A DNA stretch of 64,000 nucleotides from Affinirhizobium lemnae (lineage in GTDB: Bacteria; Pseudomonadota; Alphaproteobacteria; Rhizobiales; Rhizobiaceae), in contig NZ_JALJQZ010000004.1 of assembly GCF_022968395.1 (NCBI RefSeq), forward strand, positions 35,316 through 99,315, written 5' to 3'. Position 1 is the stretch's first letter, and every line of letters starts with the position of its first letter. Of the stretch, positions 60,911-64,000 are shown piece after piece. The notes beneath the pieces were generated by a model. The model searched no databases and had not been told where the DNA came from. It worked only from the letters and a program-made list of their open reading frames with translations. Position numbers and translations under genes: made by a program.

Positions 60911-63900
60911 TTAAGCCATACCGCTCTCTTGCGCGTAGCGTTTCCTGTTTGCCTCTCGAATGGCGTTCCAATCCACGAAAGTCTGGTCTTCTTTGTAGTA
61001 AGCTTTCTCACGTAGCGCAGCGAGATCAGCCTCAGTTGTACCGCCATATGTGGGAGGAAAATACCATTGGCCGCCCATGCTCAGGTGTGGGCGGACCACG
61101 TTACCCGTCAAATCGGAAAGATTCTTCTCCAGTTTATCTGTCATTTTATTAGCGCGTTCGTGCTCCTTGAGGTTCTGATAGATGCCCATGCCAATGTAGC
61201 CGGCTGCGCTGATCACGTTGAAAGCAGCACCCAATCCCCCCATGACCGCTCCACCAGCACCGAAGAACATGCCGCCCAGACGGGAGAACTGCAGTGCTCT
61301 GGTTGTTGTCAACGCACGTGTAAGGTTCATAGCACCGTCAACTGCTACACCTGTATCAGCGGCCAATGCGACGGAATAAAGAACTTTCTCAGTTGTATCC
61401 AGGCTTCCTTTCTTCAGACCGTCAACGAACCCTTGAATATTTGCGGGCAGGAAGGCAACGTCAGTGAGCCCAACCAGACCACCTCCTACTCTTGGTGCTA
61501 TCTGCTGAACCACTTTCCTCGCTGCGTCCGAATAATTTCCAAGTGAAGCAAGATAGCGCGCTTCCAACATTCCACCATAACCGCCACGAACTCCAGGTTT
61601 CACCTGTGAACCGATGAAGCTTGATGTATAACCGAACGCCTGGGCTGATTGGATTGCAGTGTATGCAATCGCGCTCGGTGTCATATTCTCCCCGTTCATA
61701 ATACCATTGTAAATGGTTCTGCCGCCGGCGATAAACGTTGTCATCGCCTTTGCCATAAAGTTGCTTTTGTCATCAAGAGTGACGCCCGGCTTATCGTCTA
61801 TGGTGAGAAGCGGATTGGTAATTCTTTCTTTAAAGTCCTTGAATGCCGTCTGCAGAGTGCCGCCGGGCTTCAAGGTGGAGAATGCCATATGTAGCAAATT
61901 CGGTACGTTTGTCATGAACTTGGCTTTTGCGGCTTCATCCGATCCATAGAGACCTTCGGCCATGGAAGACGCCAGCGGATCCAGGATTTCCTTTTTGAAG
62001 CCCGGTGTCATATCGTAAGCATTGGCCAGTGGTTTGACTACTCTGTTGTATTGCGCAGCCGAGCCATCTGTGAATAGGGACCGGAAGTCGCCTGCCATTT
62101 TATCTGTGTATCTTGCCAGATTCTCGGCGCCAAATTTGTTGATGGCTCCAGATTCCCAGCTTCTGTTGAGGGTGCCGAAGACCTTGCTTGCGGTGGGGTC
62201 TACATTGCCCATTGCAAGCCCCTTTCCTTCGTAGCCGGTAGCGAGCGTAACGAAGGACTGAACATCCTTGAGGTCGAATCCAAGGCCCGCTCTATACATT
62301 CCATTGAGAAGCGTACTGTTGGTTAGGCCGCTTCCTCGAACGATACCGTTCAGCGCTGTCGTCAAGTTTTTGGCATCAGCCTCTGTCGAGCCTTGACCGA
62401 TGAGTCGTGTCTGAATCTCCGACAACTTTGCATTGAGCGTTTCTCCACCCTTTTCCCAACTGCTCTGGCTCGCCAGCGGTGAAAGTTCGGTCAGAAGTGT
62501 GGAAACAAACTTCCCGCGGTCCGCCTTCGATCCAGTTTCCTTGCCGTAAAGTTGTTCTGCCACATTGGCCGCAGTCTTGAGATAGACGGCATTGACCCCA
62601 TCGTCCTTCAGGCTCTTGTCAATACCCAAGTCAGAGGCAAGCTTTTTGGACTCTTCATCAAGCTTGAACTTGGAGATCGTGTTCATCCAGCCGTTTGTTT
62701 CGAGGCTCTTTCCCGTATCCTTGTATGTGCTGCCGTCAACAACCGGTGTTAGAAGGCCGATCGCCCTTCTTTCTTCCGGCGTCATGTTCGCGGTATTATA
62801 AGCGTATAGCATCGCCTTGTAGTTGCTACCAATGTCGTCATTCGCGGTCTTTGGACCGATCTTTTCACTGTAAAATTGATTGTATTTTTCGCCGATCTGA
62901 TCTTTCAAGGAATCAACAAAGGTCGGATCGAGCACAGAAGAATAGGCACTAAGAGTGGTTTTGAATCGTGCATTGGTGGAAACCTCGTTTGCGCCTTGCG
63001 CATCCGCTGCGGCATACAGATCGCCATCCACTAGCTTGCGCTTAAGCTCATCTTGCAGAAACAGCTTGGTGTCACCTATCAGCTTGTCATACTCAGCGTC
63101 ATATTTTCCAGGTTCCTGGAACCGCTTGCCGGCCAGGATCTCCTTATAACCCGTGAGGTATTCAGCCGTCATGGCGGCAGCCGTGTCCGGGTCTTCCATC
63201 AACGTCGTCATTGCTTCGTCGATGTCCCTTCGAGCTTCACGCTCGTTCAGCAACAATGCATTCGTTCCAGTGTGCGGCGCCTTTCTATAATCGATAAATC
63301 CTTCAAACTCGCCCTTAAGCTTCATCAGGTCATGATAACGCTTCATCTTCTGATCGATGGTATAGTTCTGAGGATTGGAATAGATATCCATACCAGGAGG
63401 TGCGCTTTCCTTGTCCTTATACTTATTATAGAAATAAGCAGTGAACTCAGAGTTCAACCTCTTGTTGCCGCTCATATAATCAAACATCTTGTTGAGATCG
63501 CGGGACGCAAATTCTTCGTCAACCTTCTGGTTGGTGAGTGCGCCGGGCTTGTAATCGCCCTTCAGGCTATCTTCATAAAGCGGATTTCCCTCCGTGTCGT
63601 ATCCGACAAAACCTTGTTTTTCCGGGCTTGCTGTCATGTCACTATTGAGACTGAGGGGCTTGCTCGTCAGAGAAGTGTTAGTCAGACCCTTTTTGGTCAC
63701 ATCCGTCATCAAAGTATCAGGGCCGGAAAGTGGGACCGTGCTCTCCGGAAACTCGCCGGGCGGCAAATTGGTTAGCTCTCTAACGTGGAACTTGCCTGCG
63801 AGCTCATCTTTCAAATTCGTTACCAGAGGATCACGGCCGGAGAGTGGGACCGTGTTCTCCGGAAACTCACCGGGCGGGAAACTGGTCAGCTCTTTAACAG

Positions 63901-64000
63901 GTAGCTTGCCGGTGAGCTCCTTTTTCACCTCCACGAAAGAATCAGGGCCAGAAAGTGGATCTTTTGACTCCGGAAACTCACCGGGCGGGAAACTGGTCAG
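60911..64000 (-). CDS. Very large HrpK/HrpF/NolX-like protein, N-terminus beyond window
   Basis: At least 1029 codons and open at base 64000, so the start is outside. The visible N-terminal part has three 37-38 residue repeats starting LTSFPPGEFPE or LTNLPPGEFPE. The long middle is helical and polar, rich in Lys, Asp and Asn. Near the C-terminus are two hydrophobic stretches (LVGLTDVAFLPANIQGF and FFGAGGAVMGGLGAAFNVIS), then YIGMGIYQNLKEHERANKMT. N-terminal repeats and C-terminal hydrophobic segments recall type III translocon proteins of the HrpF/NolX and HrpK group. No secretion apparatus gene is visible, so this is a tentative assignment. Confidence 0.6.
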   Translation of the reverse strand: MTSFPPGEFPESKDPLSGPDSFVEVKKELTGKLPVKELTSFPPGEFPENTVPLSGRDPLVTNLKDELAGKFHVRELTNLPPGEFPESTVPLSGPDTLMTDVTKKGLTNTSLTSKPLSLNSDMTASPEKQGFVGYDTEGNPLYEDSLKGDYKPGALTNQKVDEEFASRDLNKMFDYMSGNKRLNSEFTAYFYNKYKDKESAPPGMDIYSNPQNYTIDQKMKRYHDLMKLKGEFEGFIDYRKAPHTGTNALLLNEREARRDIDEAMTTLMEDPDTAAAMTAEYLTGYKEILAGKRFQEPGKYDAEYDKLIGDTKLFLQDELKRKLVDGDLYAAADAQGANEVSTNARFKTTLSAYSSVLDPTFVDSLKDQIGEKYNQFYSEKIGPKTANDDIGSNYKAMLYAYNTANMTPEERRAIGLLTPVVDGSTYKDTGKSLETNGWMNTISKFKLDEESKKLASDLGIDKSLKDDGVNAVYLKTAANVAEQLYGKETGSKADRGKFVSTLLTELSPLASQSSWEKGGETLNAKLSEIQTRLIGQGSTEADAKNLTTALNGIVRGSGLTNSTLLNGMYRAGLGFDLKDVQSFVTLATGYEGKGLAMGNVDPTASKVFGTLNRSWESGAINKFGAENLARYTDKMAGDFRSLFTDGSAAQYNRVVKPLANAYDMTPGFKKEILDPLASSMAEGLYGSDEAAKAKFMTNVPNLLHMAFSTLKPGGTLQTAFKDFKERITNPLLTIDDKPGVTLDDKSNFMAKAMTTFIAGGRTIYNGIMNGENMTPSAIAYTAIQSAQAFGYTSSFIGSQVKPGVRGGYGGMLEARYLASLGNYSDAARKVVQQIAPRVGGGLVGLTDVAFLPANIQGFVDGLKKGSLDTTEKVLYSVALAADTGVAVDGAMNLTRALTTTRALQFSRLGGMFFGAGGAVMGGLGAAFNVISAAGYIGMGIYQNLKEHERANKMTDKLEKNLSDLTGNVVRPHLSMGGQWYFPPTYGGTTEADLAALREKAYYKEDQTFVDWNAIREANRKRYAQESGMA
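63660..64000 (-). repeat. Tandem PPGEFPE coding repeats
   Basis: Three units start at 64000, 63889 and 63775 on the minus strand, 111 and 114 bases apart. Each encodes PPGEFPE, PLSG and a charged segment (ELTGKLPVKE, ELAGKFHVRE). More copies probably lie beyond the window. The last unit loses its end. Confidence 0.85.

Noticed and set aside
1..64000. CRISPR arrays, tRNA or rRNA genes, insertion sequences
   Set aside because: No regularly spaced direct repeats, cloverleaf sequences, rRNA-like blocks or transposase motifs were seen on reading through; the 43390 palindrome has no transposase or target duplication.

Overview
This window looks like part of a large plasmid or chromid from a rhizobial alphaproteobacterium (Agrobacterium/Rhizobium type). 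It carries a complete repABC replication operon with the usual counter-transcribed RNA and a parS site matching the family consensus. The coding is GC-rich, and it holds many amino-acid-type (HAAT), TRAP and sugar ABC transporters next to catabolic genes. I see no tRNA, rRNA, CRISPR array or transposase.

Layout. (1) 1-7900, minus strand: one catabolic operon with a fused TRAP permease, its binding protein, the remnant of an internally deleted SDR, an IclR regulator, a thiolase, an acyl-CoA ligase and an SDR running off the left edge. Two related palindromes lie upstream. (2) 8.0-9.3 kb: a 1-Cys peroxiredoxin, a perfect 17-bp stem and a small WGR protein. (3) 9.3-14.3 kb: a divergent hydroxycinnamate/aryl-propenoate-type locus (amidohydrolase and crotonase on minus; feruloyl-CoA-synthase-like ligase, SDR and MarR on plus) with paired operator-like repeats between them. 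(4) 14.7-22.3 kb: repABC followed directly by a second repAB pair with its own, different parS-like palindromes and then an unrecognised gene. (5) 22.4-34.1 kb: a TetR regulator and two complete HAAT transporters around a GAF protein and an amidohydrolase. (6) 34.7-42.5 kb: a sulfone/organosulfur operon, sfnG - five-gene HAAT transporter - sfnB. (7) 42.6-46.7 kb: APS kinase on minus, then an AT-rich control region, a 25-residue peptide gene, a cytochrome P450, a methyltransferase and a sulfotransferase. (8) 47-57.6 kb: a SorC-regulated sugar/polyol locus with an Rbs-type ABC transporter, acetoin-dehydrogenase-like E1 alpha, E1 beta and lipoyl/hydrolase subunits, an FGGY kinase and an SDR. (9) 57.7-64 kb: an AraC regulator, a soluble double-PAS chemoreceptor and a very large protein with N-terminal repeats that leaves the right edge.

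The most interesting system is region 7. A tiny peptide ending KPRFIYTY has a good promoter and ribosome site, is followed by a terminator-like double hairpin, and is then followed by a P450 and a methyltransferase. This is the gene logic of cittilin/biarylitide-type P450 RiPPs, where the P450 cross-links aromatic residues at the C-terminus. The extra sulfotransferase and divergent APS kinase (PAPS supply) suggest a sulfated variant. This is inference from gene content; no product is known to me.

Second is the tandem partition arrangement: RepA1/RepB1 with GTTGACCGCCGTCAAC, and RepA2/RepB2 with two copies of GTTGTCCGCGGACAAC. Both fit the repABC parS pattern GTTnnnnGCnnnnAAC but differ in the variable bases, as expected for two non-cross-reacting centromere systems on one replicon.
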